DNA of 64,000 nucleotides, taken from positions 7,774,632 to 7,838,631 of the forward strand of contig CM119268.1 in assembly GCA_051294375.1 (NCBI GenBank). Reading direction: 5' to 3'. Source of the DNA: Paraspadella gotoi. Taxonomy: Eukaryota > Chaetognatha. Positions 1 to 12,089 of the stretch are shown here, one piece after another. Under the pieces are notes generated by a model. That model saw only the letters and a program-made list of their open reading frames with translations. It was not told the DNA's origin and did no database searches. Every line of letters starts with the position of its first letter. Within the stretch, counting starts at the first letter, position 1. The position numbers and the translations under genes were made by a program.

Positions 1-1140
1 TCCTTTGATCACATTCCGTTTTTTTTTATAGTTTTAGCAATTCCTGAAGGCGGCGCTAGCAGTCTCTTAGATTTGAGGTTTTTTCTGTCTAAACAAATGA
101 GCAACCAACAATAGGCAAATTATATGTATTTTTAACGCAAGTGGGACAGATATACCGACGAACCAACCGACAGACGGACCGACCAAAAGACTGACGGACC
201 GACCGAAAAGTGACTTATAGAGTTTCTCCGCGAGTTGATACTTAAGACATATATAGCTCCACCCTGTAGTTGAAACCTTCCAACGTTAATACACGGCGAA
301 CAGTCGTTGATGTACGCACGGACTAAACAGTAAACAAAACCGAATAGAAAACGAACTCTTTGAGAGCAGTGAGTGAAATCGAGGCGCAAACTGAACCGTA
401 ACGCAAATGGAACCGATGCGAAGAGCAATGAATGTGAAAATTGAATGGACTTCCAAGTGCAATTCTTGCAAAGTTGAAAGAAAGTGGAGTTAAATATACA
501 AAGGAGATATATATACATTTTTATACATAAAGTAAAGTAAAAAACAATTAACATTTAGCGAAATTTCGGCGAGAAAAGTCATTACAAAATTGTCACTAAT
601 ATGAAGACATCACTGGGTTTGGCATCTCGATAATCAATAGAATGTAGGTCGATAAGCAACTGTGAATAACGTAACGAGAAAAATCGCCATTTGCACAAAA
701 GAAAAAAAAAACAGTTAAAGAGATCTCAAAATTCTAATGGCCGTTTGCGCTGAGATGGTACGTATATTGTATAAGAAAAATATATACATATATATATATT
801 TTGTATAAGAAATATCACGATTGGCAACTTGGCAATAGATGAAGCTCAATGGGAGACGCAACGGAGAATAGGCATGCAGATTGCAGAAAGGAAAGAAGAT
901 GGAATGAAGTCTTGGCTGAAATGGCACTTAGCGCAGATTGACGCGTTGTAACTCAATATTTCTATTTTTACTATACGTACAGTATTAAAACTTAACGAAT
1001 GAATAATGGATAAATAATAGAAAAAGATAAACCAAAATTCTTTGTACGATAATAATTCGCAATTCGAAATTTTTAAAATAAATCAGTCCTGAGAATAAAT
1101 TTGAGAAAGTATAAATTAATTGAGTTCCGAACAACAAAAG
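1..1140. other. Non-coding sequence, no gene recognised
   Basis: Mixed-composition sequence with stop codons in all frames. The only open frames are short and have no recognisable domain, and I see no splice-flanked coding block. It is probably intergenic or intronic. Confidence 0.5.
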
Positions 1141-1161
1141 TTACTTTCAAATTTAACTAAA

Positions 1162-1167
<6 letters not shown>

Positions 1168-1212
<45 letters not shown>

Positions 1213-1245
1213 CCTTCCTCTCTCTCTCTCTTTCTCTCTCTCTCT
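1168..1245. repeat. (CT)n microsatellite, interrupted
   Basis: A dinucleotide CT tract broken by short CCC and TTT interruptions. Confidence 0.95.
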
Positions 1246-1450
1246 GTCTTTAATTAAACATTATCCTGTTTATACGGTCTCTCCTTCGCGCCTTTCATCT
1301 CTGATTTGCTGGTCGACGACAATGAGCATAAACAGTCAATAGAGGAGTTGAATCACGAACAGCAAGACTGAAAACAAAAAAGAAAACGAAGTGATTACAG
1401 CACAAAACGGTCTGACTGACCTCAAGGCTCTCTGGCATCTTGACTGCGAA

Positions 1451-1516
1451 AATGACCGCCATGTTGAACCCGACGACTCCAATTCTCAGGAGAGCGCTCG
1501 TGATAGTCGTTCTCGT
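1451..1516 (+). CDS. Possible signal-peptide first exon (weak)
   Basis: An ATG with an A at -3 opens 22 codons before a stop (TAA at 1517-1519). The peptide starts M-T-A-M-L-N-P, then has two Arg and a run of aliphatic residues (A-L-V-I-V-V-L), the n-region plus h-region layout of a signal peptide. GT dinucleotides after the GTC and CTC codons could be splice donors before the stop. It lies upstream of the Lar exons on the same strand, so it is a candidate first coding exon. These donors leave phase 0, however, and the first secure Lar exon needs a phase 1 entry, so another exon would be required in between. It could be chance. Confidence 0.2.
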
Positions 1517-1570
1517 ATAAAGAGACTATCGGTGAGAAGCTCGATTAAAGGAAAAAGGATGAGAAATAAT

Positions 1571-1619
1571 TCTCTCTCTCTCTCTCTCTCTCTCCCTCTC
1601 TCTCTCTCTCTCTTGTCTC

Positions 1620-1657
<38 letters not shown>
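1571..1657. repeat. (CT)n microsatellite
   Basis: A CT dinucleotide tract with a few interruptions. It creates long spurious Leu-Ser ORFs on the plus strand and Arg-Glu ORFs on the minus strand. Confidence 0.95.
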
Positions 1658-1663
<6 letters not shown>

Positions 1664-1729
1664 CTGTCCTGTGTCTTCGTCTCAATCTCCCATCCTCTCG
1701 CCTCATTTGTTCCATGTGCCCTCCTACGT

Positions 1730-1829
<100 letters not shown>

Positions 1830-1865
1830 GGTGCCAAGTCGTGGTCTTTCCTCTACGATTCCCAT

Positions 1866-1919
1866 CGTCGTCGTCGTCTTCGTCGTCGTCGTCGTCGTCA
1901 TCATCGTCGTCGTCGACTC
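1866..1919. repeat. (GTC)n trinucleotide microsatellite
   Basis: A GTC/TCG trinucleotide tract with TTC and ATC variants. It is the first of about seven such tracts in the window. Confidence 0.93.
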
Positions 1920-2369
1920 GAGTTGTTATCATCCGGTTTCTTCTTCTCTTTCTTCTCTGATTTTTCACGACTCATTTTCGCTCGCGTCTCTTTTGTCTCT
2001 TTGCTGATCTTTTGTTTTTATTCATTGCTATTTTTTTGTGAGCCACATTTCATTTTTTTAAAAAATATTTTCCTAACGAAGAACTTTCTGAAGCCAAGTG
2101 ATCCACTGCTTGGAATTTTTAAGCTCTTTTACTGTCTTCTAATCAACATTAAGCTGTCATCAGTACTTAATTCCGACTCCATATTTTATGTGGCTGTACG
2201 AGTTAAAGACGCCTCACCACTCACCGACATCAGCCTCGTCTCAATAGCAGAGCGCGCCAAATCACTTACCCTCATTTGTGAGATTCGGGTCGAATCTCAG
2301 AGTATCTCAGTGAAATGAACACTTTGAACGGCTCCCGATATAAACGCGCCAGTGAGAGGAGACGGTCAC

Positions 2370-2453
2370 TCATGGTCCATAGCCCAGTTGGTCAATTACC
2401 CAGCAGATCGGTTATCACAGGCAGTCCCACCGTTCGTGAACATTACTTCCTCA

Positions 2454-2455
<2 letters not shown>
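2370..2455 (+). mobile_element. Possible degenerate tRNA-derived SINE head
   Basis: TAGCCCAGTTGG (about 2381-2392) fits the RNA polymerase III A-box consensus. A GTTCGTGAAC stretch about 55 bp downstream (2433-2442) resembles a degraded B box. The spacing suits a tRNA-like promoter, but the cloverleaf arms are poor and I found no second copy in the window. A CT microsatellite follows directly. Confidence 0.3.

Positions 2456-2458
<3 letters not shown>

Positions 2459-2501
<43 letters not shown>
2459..2501. repeat. (CT)n microsatellite
   Basis: A CT dinucleotide tract of about 43 bp. Confidence 0.95.
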
Positions 2502-2502
<1 letters not shown>

Positions 2503-2519
2503 TAATCAATTGCTGGGGA

Positions 2520-4330
2520 ATGAAAATCGTGGATTGTGTCAATTAATTTGTTAGCCGAGTAGACTGATAACAGCGGTATCCTGAATATTAAATATTTGTA
2601 ATTCGGAAGATTGCATTAGAGTTACTTTAATTAGGAGTCGACGTCGGGTGAAGTGAATTAGTCCGGTTTGGTAAAATTTTTATTTACACTAAAAATATAA
2701 GAGAATTCTAAAAGTTTTTAACCGGAAGTCAGATTTGGCGAAAATCTGTTATGGCGAAAATCTTCCATCAAAGGGTTAGATTTTTCGAATTTTTTTGTTA
2801 ATATTTTCTATATTCGTGATCCGATTTACATGAAACTTAAGATTAGGAATATTCCCATTATTGTATATCGGCCGGTATAAGAATATACCAAAAAAAACCT
2901 CCGCCTTTTTCCAAAATTCAGTCCTACTTTAATCGAGATCCGATTGTAGTGGATTAGTACATTTTTTTATAAGTACCGTTCGTGTTAAGGATCCACTAGG
3001 ATCTAGTTATAAATAGAAATTTTGGGTCCTGATTTGACGAAGGAGGGAGATGATCATGATTAAACTAAATTCTCCTTTTGATTCCATCACCCTTTATTAA
3101 AGGCTTTAACATCTCCATCTACTTCCCCCTTCCAATTTTCTCTAAAACTTTGCAAGACCTTTTCCCCTTTTCCCAACCTCTCTGTACTAGAGGCAATCAG
3201 TGAAAAAGGACTTTGCCCGAAAACCATTTTCAAAGACCCGGATGTGGCTCTCCCAATGATCGATCATTAAATCCGATTACTTATTGTCACTGATTAATGA
3301 CTTCGATCCTGTTACCTATTGAGACCGATTCATCTCTTAATCGATTTTTTTTTCCGCGTGACGGGAGCAGCTGCTCATAGTATGATCAAAGTCATGAGCG
3401 CTTTATATTCACTCCCCTGGTTTACCTTTCTTCTTTTTCCCCATTTTTTTTTCTTTCTCCTTTTCGCCTTCTTCCCACTTTGTTTTTCTTTTGGACTCTT
3501 CTTCTTCCCGTTTCCCCTCATTAAACCCGGTTGAGTTGTTAATCCAAGTGATTTTTAACTACAATACATTGTTTTTTTATTTCGTCTCACTTTCGTTCTT
3601 CCTCTGTTAATGTTTCCGTTTTCACTGATGTCTGAACTCGGGAATTTTTGTAATCACATTAAATATTTCCCAGCGACGACGAAAATATCTCAACGACCTT
3701 CGCGCGGCAACGAATGAACTATTCCGTAATCGTAGAAACGAAAATTAACTTATCAGCTATCATTAATCCATGACAGAATGTCACGGCAATATTTTCCAAC
3801 TTTCCCCGTCCCAGAAAATGACAAATAATGAAATTACCAAGAAACCGCTGCCTTTGCAACGAGCGCCACCAACGAACTGAAATACCCAGCGAAAAGTCAA
3901 CGACCGCCCATTCGCTCGTCCCCTACCCCCTTCCCTCCCCTTTCTCCACCTCCCTACAAACAAAAGGCAACGCCCGACAAGCCTCCGACCGACTTTGGGA
4001 CCGACAGAAGCACGCATTTCTCTCTCCCCCCCTCACCATCCCCCTCATCGCTCTCCGCTTTCACTCGAATCTCGAGAATGGAACCGCGAATAAATCTCGT
4101 TCCCAGAGTTCCGTCGAGTTTATGGGGCGGCCGACGATCCGAGTGGGTCGCGGCCGACAATCGGGGTTGTCGGTTCGCCGCCGCCGTCACGAGTCACCAT
4201 CCAACTCAGATACTATCACGTTTTCGTTGATGGCTTCTCTCTCTTCCTCCTCTTCCTCCTCCCCCCCGGGGCGTGAGTCATCATCTTCCTCTTGTCTTTC
4301 TCGATCGAATTCTTGAGCTGTCGAATTCCA
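2520..4330. other. Non-coding sequence
   Basis: AT-rich at first, then CG-richer near 3800-4200. I found no splice-flanked exon and no domain-like ORF. One ETS-like ACCCGGATGT motif sits at 3236. Confidence 0.5.
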
Positions 4331-4340
4331 TATCAATCTC

Positions 4341-4457
<117 letters not shown>

Positions 4458-4564
4458 CTCTCGTCCACTGGATTGCTCGTTTTTCTTCCAATTTATTTTC
4501 ACCCAGCTTTCAATCGGAATAATTCTTTGTTTCATTTATCCTTAGTCATCCTTCTTTTTAATTC

Positions 4565-5070
4565 CGTACCTTCGATCGATCGATCCTCCCATCAATCGAT
4601 CCTGCCCTCATTCCCATCAATCCATCCATCCGTCTTTTCCATAAATCAAATGTCCCATCCTTCCAGCTTTCATATGAATCGATCCTCCCATCAATCGATC
4701 CTCTCCTTTCTTTCATCAATCCATCCAACCATTTTCCCATTAATCAATCCTCCCGTCAATCTATCCTCCCAGCAATCGATTCTCTCTTCTCTTCAGTCAA
4801 TCAATCCCTCCAACTTTCCCATCAATCGATCCTTCCATAAATCTATTCATCTATCAATCGATCCTCCCCTCTTTCCCATCTATTCATCCATCCATCAATC
4901 GATCCTCCCAGCAATCAATCCTCCCTTCTCTCCCATCAATCAATCCCTCTAACTTTCCCATCAATCAATTCTCCCATCAAGCTATCCATCCATCAATCGA
5001 TCCTCCCCTCTTTCCCATCAATTTATCCCTCCGTCTTTCCCATCAATCGATCCTCTCCTATCTCCAATCA
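4565..5070. repeat. Degenerate minisatellite, ATCAATCGATCCTCCC type
   Basis: About 500 bp built from degenerate repeats of a unit of about 16 bp containing CCCATCAATCGATCC and CCATCAATCCATCC variants. Spacing varies because CTCTTTC segments are inserted. The spurious open frame through it is rich in Ser, Ile, Pro and His. Confidence 0.85.
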
Positions 5071-5599
5071 ATCTTTCCTCTCTCCCCATTCCTCATCCTC
5101 CCACGAGCGCCCATCCCCGACGAGCGCTCATCCGCGTCTTAATAATTCATAGAACCATCAATCCACCGCCAGACCGGAAGTGATAGACGCCGTGGGACCA
5201 CGCCCACTTATGATGCATTCGAACCATGTCGATAAAGAGAAGAGAGAGAGAGAGTAGTTGCAATATGATATGTGATATATTTTGTCTACGCAAAAAAAAG
5301 AGAGAAAGAGAGAAGAAGAGAGAGAAACAGAGAGAGAGGGACAAAGGGAAAGCTTTCGAATAGTAGAATAGTAATAGTACTACTACATAGTTGACCCATC
5401 AATCGTTGGCATCTATTTCACGCTTACGATTTCGATCAAGATCAGAAATAACTGCTCAGCGCTCAATCTTAGTCGATCTCTATTTTATTTATTCTTACCA
5501 AAAAAAAATCAATCACGTGATCCGAAACTCGAACATAAAAAATAATCATGGGCGATGACGTCATAAACTCAAGAAGTCTCTCTTGACTCAATCGTCGGA

Positions 5600-5605
5600 A
5601 TCAGA

Positions 5606-5668
<63 letters not shown>
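5600..5668. repeat. (GA)n microsatellite
   Basis: A GA dinucleotide tract with GATA interruptions at the left end. Confidence 0.95.
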
Positions 5669-6141
5669 TGAGCTGAAAAAAATCTTGAGTCGTTGAGGAA
5701 GAAACAAAGAGGAAGAATAATGGATGAAGAGAATAAAAAAAATGAGGAATGGAGAAGAAACAAATAAAATAAAAAAGGAAAAAAGAAAAGAGTCACGGAT
5801 GATTTGATTCTGATTATTATGCGACTTTTCTTCAAGATGATCGTCGAACTCGAGCAAGGAATCGTCGTCGTCGTCGTTGTTGTTGTTGTTGTCCTTGGTG
5901 TCGTTAGAACGATACCTCGATTGCAAACAGATTGATAAAAAATAGCGGTGGTTTAAAAGAATAATAAAAAAAAAAGTAAGTATAAATTAGGTTAACTGAA
6001 AAGTCGCTATACTTGCAGCAACCAAAGAGCAGTTACTGCAGTAAGTTTTAAAAAAAAATTACAAGAAGAAAAAAGGAAAAAAAAAGGTTTCCAAAGGCGA
6101 CTCGACACGAGTCAACGAACCATTCGTTCTGATTGAGACAA

Positions 6142-6144
<3 letters not shown>

Positions 6145-6221
<77 letters not shown>
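6145..6221. repeat. (GA)n microsatellite
   Basis: A pure GA tract of about 77 bp. Confidence 0.97.
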
Positions 6222-6222
<1 letters not shown>

Positions 6223-6751
6223 AAGCCGTTGGTTACAATCCGCAATATGGACTCCGCAATAACTTGACTCTGAAACTACTTTTCGCGAAAATTAAAAATG
6301 ATTACCGTAGAACAAGAATGTTCTTCTCTTTCTCCAACAATTAAATCGGCGATTCCCTTGGGGATTAATAAAAAAAAAATTAATACACTGAAAAGCAAGA
6401 AACTCGAAATGACAATTTTGAGTTTCGCCAAAAATATTTAAAAAATAATAACAGAACGAGGGAATCACAATGATGCAAAAGACAAACGGAAGATCAAAAG
6501 TAGTTTGAATTGTAAAAGATGACGTTGAGAAAATTGATATTAAATCCGTAGAAATGTAAATAGATTGTCGGAGATTAATCGCGCAAGGTTTCGAGAACGT
6601 GACTACGAGGGGGAATTTTGATTTTAAGTTATCCTGTGTCACAAGTTGTGGAGAAAAGTTCAGATTTTCAGCGGACTCGAAAAGAAACTGCGACAGATAA
6701 TGCCAGTCAATAAAGAAGACAAAGCCCTCCGGGCAGAGAAATCCTTATCTC

Positions 6752-6806
<55 letters not shown>

Positions 6807-6807
6807 A
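6752..6807. repeat. (GAC)n microsatellite
   Basis: A perfect GAC trinucleotide tract of about 18 units. The flanking ORFs are by-products of the repeat. Confidence 0.96.
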
Positions 6808-7266
6808 AAAAGAGCAACTCGGACGACGATGACAGTTATAAAGGGGAACAGCAAAGACGAAGCCCGTTAAACAACGCCCCCCTCTTTGTCCGCCACGCGC
6901 CCCCTTACGAAGAGACGCAACGACACAAAGCGAAGTCTCGGCCAAGAAGCAGCGGTGGCGGGTGCGTCGGCGGAAGGAAGGCGTCAACTACCCTCTCTCC
7001 CGTCGGTCCAGAGTTTGAAGGAGGTTTTGCATTCCCACCAAGCAAAAATCTTAATCTCATTCCCAAGAGAGGTCCGATGCTTGACGAGGGAGTTACTTTT
7101 ACAATTTACATTAAAGGTAACCAAAAAAATGCTTTCACCCATCCTTCGCCGAGCAAAAAAAGCCCCTCTCCCCAATGACGCCAAGCGAAACCCCCGGACC
7201 AAGCTTTCCCTCCCGCAGCGCCGAGCCATCGCGCCTCCCGATCCCATCCCTCCGCCGTCCAACTCA

Positions 7267-7267
7267 G

Positions 7268-7342
<75 letters not shown>
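7267..7342. repeat. (GA)n microsatellite
   Basis: A GA tract followed by a purine-rich stretch to about 7720. Confidence 0.96.
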
Positions 7343-7346
<4 letters not shown>

Positions 7347-7829
7347 CGAAAGAGCCGTCCCCGGAGGCGGAGAGCAAAACTTCATAAAAAGACGAAGGAT
7401 GACATTTGAGACGAAGACTTATTAGATCTTCCTGGATATATTGCGGAAAGGAGGACGTTAAGAGGGGTGAGGGGGGGGGGAGGAAGAGAGAGGAGGGAGG
7501 CAGGGGGGTGGTGGTGGAGAGAAAGTTTTAAAAGGGGGAGGGGCGAAGAGAACCAAGAGAGAGAAACTGAGGGAGATAAGAGAAGAAAAAAATCGAAAAG
7601 TGTGGACAAGTTTAGGGAGAGACTACGATTGAAAGCGAGGAAAGGAAAGAGAAAAAGAAGAAAAGAGAAAGGATAAAAGGAGAAAAGGATAAAAAAATAA
7701 AATGAGAAAAAGGAGATTAAAAAAAAAATGGCTGGTAAGGAAATTGCCATGGGGAAGGGGACGACGAGACGATGGGTTCAAACGGAGAAGCGAGAAAATA
7801 AAAAAATACAGGATTTGAGGAAACAAAAA

Positions 7830-9200
7830 GACGGAAATTACAGTTTAAGCTCTAAATAATATAACTACATAAGGGTTTTTTTTTTATTATTAAGAGGAAA
7901 GGTCATTCAGCATAACAATACGTAATCATTGAGTGTTAGAGCTAATATATCGAGAAATACATTATAGTCATCAGTAATCACAAAAAAATAAGTTTCTTAT
8001 TTATATGTAAACATTCCGTTTCATAATTTTTTTTAAATGGGTAAATAACAAAAATTGTTAAGTTAAATGGGTAAAGCACATTTTTTAAAGATTTGTTTTT
8101 CAATCTGGTTGTTAAAAAATTCTAGGTAAGAAGTTAAAAACATGGTATGGGATAGTTTAAAAGGGGATAATTAAACAATTAATCTCGTTACTCTGTTGGT
8201 TTTCCAGTCATGAACAAAATCTTCAGTTAAATAGATGTTAAAGAAATTTGAGCTACAATGAATCTACACTGAATTTGAAGAGTTGCAGCCTAAACGACTG
8301 CAATAATATTGAATTAAAATTTGATTAGCAATCTTAAAAACATTTGTAAAAATGTAATAGAGAGACATTTTGATAAACGAGATCCAGTTAGAAAGAATTC
8401 AGGGTTAAAGTTTAAAACCGTTTCATTTTCAAGGATACAAGTTGAAATTTAAAAATGTCTCTCTATTACATTTTTCTAATTCAGTAACAAAAAAATTCAT
8501 AAAAAATATCAGATGGATTGGCCTTTTCGTTTGACCTGCAACTCTTCAGATAGGTTTCTTTTATTTTATATTATAATTAAAACCGATTAAATGGGGTAGA
8601 ATGCATCAAATGCTTAAAGTGAATACATTTCGGAATCGCCAGGAGCTCAGCTTTCTGAATTTCTACTCCATTTTAGCCTATTTTGAAGTTGAATTGAATG
8701 ACCCTTTTTCTTAAGAAGAAAAAACCTCAGCTTTTATTGAAATAACAAAATAGACGAAAAAAAAATCCAAAAAAAAATCTGAGATTAAATCTCGAATCAC
8801 GGTAGAGTTTAATATTTAATACACTTTTGTCGCCTCGAGCGAGAAAGAGGAGAAGGTGTTTTGAAAGGAGGCCAAGTTTTTGTTAATCACTTAATATTTT
8901 GAAAGAAAACAAGGAACCTTTTCGTCTGAAGGCGATGGGAGGAGCGAAAGCAAAGATTGATTGAAGGCCAGAAATATGAGACCAGTTAATGAGATTTGAA
9001 GAAGTGGTCATAATCGTAAAGAAATATTTTTTAAATAATTGAATACGATTCAAATAATATTATCAAGTTTCAATTCATCTCTGTCACAAGCATCGCTTCA
9101 ATCTGGTGTCACAAACTGAATGAAAAATCCCCCAGAGACGTTCCTAGATTCACCTTTATTTCAGAATCTAAAGAGTCATTAAAATTCATGACTAAATCTT
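7830..9200. other. AT-rich non-coding sequence
   Basis: No open frame of note and no recognisable exon or repeat family. Homopolymer A and T runs are frequent. Confidence 0.5.
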
Positions 9201-9339
9201 TTTATGGCTAATTTCCTCGTTTCTCGGTTTGACTTCCGACGATCGTTGAGACAATACGCCTAATCCCCAAACAGTATTTCATCCCATTTCTCTCGCGAAG
9301 GGAAAAGTTACCCTTTTTCAGTCGAGACGATCCCCTTCT

Positions 9340-9510
9340 TCCCGTTATTGGTCCCTCCCCGCCCATCGCTCGGATTGGCCGAACCACAACCAGGGCTCTC
9401 ATTGGCCAAACGCCACCATCCGCTCCGATCGGTCAATAGCGATCATTCATTCGTCCGGGCTGGACATGTAGAAGTGACGCGTGATGTAGCGCTCCACCCA
9501 ATCAGAATCT
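9340..9510. promoter_or_regulatory. CCAAT-box-rich promoter-like region
   Basis: Three ATTGG motifs (9347, 9374, 9401) and one CCAATCAG motif (9498) fall within 155 bp of locally GC-rich sequence set in AT-rich surroundings. Clustered CCAAT boxes of this kind bind NF-Y in animal promoters. A CRE/ATF-like GTGACGCGTGATG lies at about 9474-9486. No TATA box is evident, and I cannot assign the transcript or its direction. Confidence 0.4.
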
Positions 9511-10212
9511 TCGCGCAGAGGAGGAACCGATACGTTTTTCTGGAAGAGGGAATTGTAATATTGTAATGTTGCATATAATGGACTATAGAGTGATGTGAAA
9601 ATGAGAAAAATTTAGAAAATTAAAATTTAGATATAAAACATGAACGTAAAAACTTTTAAAAATACTTTGGTAAATTTATTTTTTAATTTTATATATTAGA
9701 GGGCACCAGTGAGCTATATTTATATATAGTAATAAGAATATAATAGGCTAAAATTTTAAAATACAATTTTTTTAATTTTAAGATCGGATTTGGATTCCTT
9801 ACAAAAAGTCTATATAAGAAAGTATAATTCTTTTTGAAAAATTATTTCATTAAGATGGTCAAAAATATAAAAAACTATATTTAAGATGCCGATTTTCAAT
9901 TTCCAGCTTAAAAATATGTTTCTTTTGGAATTATAACCTACTTAATGACATAATTTTTGAAAAAGTTTTTTATTTTCTTTTTTCAACTTTGAACGAGGAA
10001 TCTGAATCTGTTCTCAGAATTAAAAAAACTATTTTGAAATTTTGACATTATATAAGGGTAGTACTATATTCAAAAATAACTACATATTAGTATTCACTAA
10101 TATGATAGTTTTCAAGATAGAACTGCTAAATTTTGATTCCAAACTTTCACTTCACCCTATTGGACAATTTACAGTTTAAGTCTCGGGTCAGTCCGACACC
10201 CATCTGACTCAC

Positions 10213-10324
10213 CGACACCCTCGCGTTGTGGCTGACGTTGAACGTCTTTTGTTCTTTGCTCTGGAAGTATCCGTGGAGGGCGATGAGCATCATGATGAGC
10301 GACGCCGTCGGCATGAAGTAGAAT
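10213..10324 (-). CDS. TLC-like gene, exon d
   Basis: 1 nt plus 37 codons. The acceptor is TTCCAG and the donor TCG|GTGAGT. It codes for a hydrophobic segment followed by a polar, basic tail. If the donor is not used, the frame continues for about 20 codons to a stop. Confidence 0.5.
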
Positions 10325-12089
10325 CTGGAAGGACGATTCGTCTTTTGTTTACTTTCAACCTTTTCGAGCCTTTTTGGTTTACGCCAGCCTCGGTTTCGAT
10401 GTTTAGGTTTACTTTCTTCGGGGTTTATCGCTAGTTTTCTTCTTTTTTTTCCGTTACGCTCGCGTAAACCCGCTGTTACTCTTATCGTCTTTTACGATTG
10501 TCTCAAGGAATCGGTTTGTGGCCGGGGGAGAGAAAGAAAAATGCGCGCTTTCGTTCGAAAGGCAAAGTTTATTTTCGGAAGGAAAAAAAGGAAATTGTTT
10601 ACTCTATCGTAAACGAACGTGTTTGCTTTGCGAGGTTTCCCAACAAAGAATATTCCCAAGGTTTCGAACTTTGAACTTTGAACTCTCATCTGTAGAAAAC
10701 TCTCACCTGCGAAAATGATCTCCCATCTGTAGGAAACACTCGCAGAAGCAGACGATGAGTCGCATCAGCGGGAACCAGATGAAGAAATATCTGTAAAAAA
10801 AAAAATTAAAAAAAGGAAAATGCGAGCAAGGATAATCCGCGACAAAATATGTGCGGGGAAAAAAGAAGAAGCGATAAAAAAGTAGGCGATCAAAGACGCG
10901 ATAAAAAACGCGCGATAAAAGACGCGATAAAAAACGCGCCGATGATAAAACGGGGGAATTTCGGACAGAGTCGACTTTGATAACGAGGATGAGTGGAAGA
11001 TGGAAATTTGTTTCTATTTTTAGATCAGATTCCATTGTTTCGTCTCTCGGTCTCTTTGAATTTGACTAGATTGCTTCTACGTTTGACTTCGGATCCATGA
11101 ATTAACTTAACTTTTAATTATCAAAAACTTCATTCAATTTTTGTTAATTTTATTCATTTTTTGAGTCTCGTTAATTATTTAAAATTTAACCGCGAGCTTT
11201 AATTATTTCTCATTTAAACCACAAATTTGTCTTTTTTTCTTTAATTTATTTATCTTTTTTTTTACTTTAATCTACTCTCAGTGAAAGAAATGATTTTTTT
11301 CACGAGACTTAATTCACGAAGTCGATCATCGTATCAGACTCAATTTTCGAGGATTCGAAAATGACGTTTATGACTTTCGTTGTTGTTGTTGTAGTTATTT
11401 GCCTAACGCTCACGACTCACGGGTCAAAGGTCGAGTTTCAATGATCACGAAAAATGTCTTTTTTTTAAGGGAAGAGGCAAAAAGATTTAAGTCGATTTCA
11501 AACCAAAGATGACGCGCAATTCATTCATTCATTCATTCATTCATTCATTCATTCATTCATTCATTCATTCATTCATTCATTCATTCATCTCACACTCTTT
11601 ACCCAAAAATGCATAGCAGAACCCTGATGGATGAATGGATCATGAATCTTTGCTTTTCGTATTTGGCAAGAGCTTTTGGCCACATCAGCTTCATGCAACG
11701 CACCTTCTGCAAATTAATTCATGGTTTTTGAAATAGTAGTTATGGTATGTATTATCTCTTTCAATTCGTTTACAACAACGATAAAATATTTTTACATGGA
11801 AACGGACATGTTTCGACTTATTGTGAGCCTTCGTCATCGCTAAACAAGTTGTGACAATAACGAAGCAAATGTCATATCTTTCTCGTTAAAAAGAGTCAGA
11901 AAATCTTTTCTCCTTTGATTTTTTTCTTCGTTTCTCTTCCCTTTTTGTTTTTCGAATTGTTATTTTGTTTTGCATTCTCGTTTTGCTGGCATCTCCAAGA
12001 CTCCAACTGACCTGAGCCATGAGAATGCAGAAAATGGTGGTCGCGAACGGCGTCGACATCATGATCGGCTGCTCGTACAAAAACCCCAT
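10213..12089 (-). CDS. TLC-domain (CLN8-like) multi-pass membrane protein, C-terminal part (gene span)
   Basis: Four minus-strand exons (12089-12012, 11706-11603, 10790-10707, 10324-10213) join in frame through consensus splice sites into about 126 residues. They hold several hydrophobic membrane segments separated by short basic loops. A Met-Ser-Thr-Pro-Phe motif is followed by a Lys-rich loop, then Phe-Met-Ile-His before an Arg, and a final segment ending in Ser-Lys-Glu-Gln. TLC-domain proteins of the TRAM/LAG1/CLN8 type, CLN8 above all, share the STPF motif and this order of segments; they act in ER/Golgi lipid metabolism or protein export. The family call comes from motif memory, not a search. 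The 5' exons and the final exon were not found. The gene lies antisense to Lar and upstream of its first secure exon. Confidence 0.5.
10707..10790 (-). CDS. TLC-like gene, exon c
   Basis: 1 + 27 codons + 2 nt. The acceptor is a T-rich tract ending ACAG and the donor is AG|GTGAGA. It codes for a strongly hydrophobic segment with several Phe and Cys residues. Both junctions keep the frame with their neighbours. Confidence 0.52.
10868..10951. repeat. Short tandem repeat, GACGCGATAAAA type
   Basis: Five to six imperfect copies of a 10-13 bp GCGATAAAA-containing unit, within the intron between exons c and b of the TLC-like gene. Confidence 0.8.
11519..11588. repeat. (ATTC)n tetranucleotide microsatellite
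   Basis: About 17 perfect ATTC units. Confidence 0.97.
11603..11706 (-). CDS. TLC-like gene, exon b
   Basis: 34 codons plus 2 nt. The acceptor is TTTGCAG and the donor GG|GTAAAG. It codes for a basic loop and the start of a membrane segment that continues into the next exon (phase 2 junction forming Gly). An ATTC tetranucleotide repeat begins about 15 bp beyond the donor. Confidence 0.5.
12012..12089 (-). CDS. TLC-like gene, exon a
   Basis: 26 codons flanked by a pyrimidine-rich acceptor (CCGATAG) and a CAG|GTCAGT donor. It carries the Ser-Thr-Pro-Phe motif inside a hydrophobic segment. The first codon is ATG but sits directly after a good acceptor and has a poor start context, so it may be internal. 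The second copy of this exon (25020-25098) has one extra base and is frameshifted. Confidence 0.55.

Noticed and set aside
4565-5070. CRISPR-like or spacer-repeat array
   Set aside because: Units are degenerate and variable in spacing with no unique spacers. It is a eukaryotic minisatellite.
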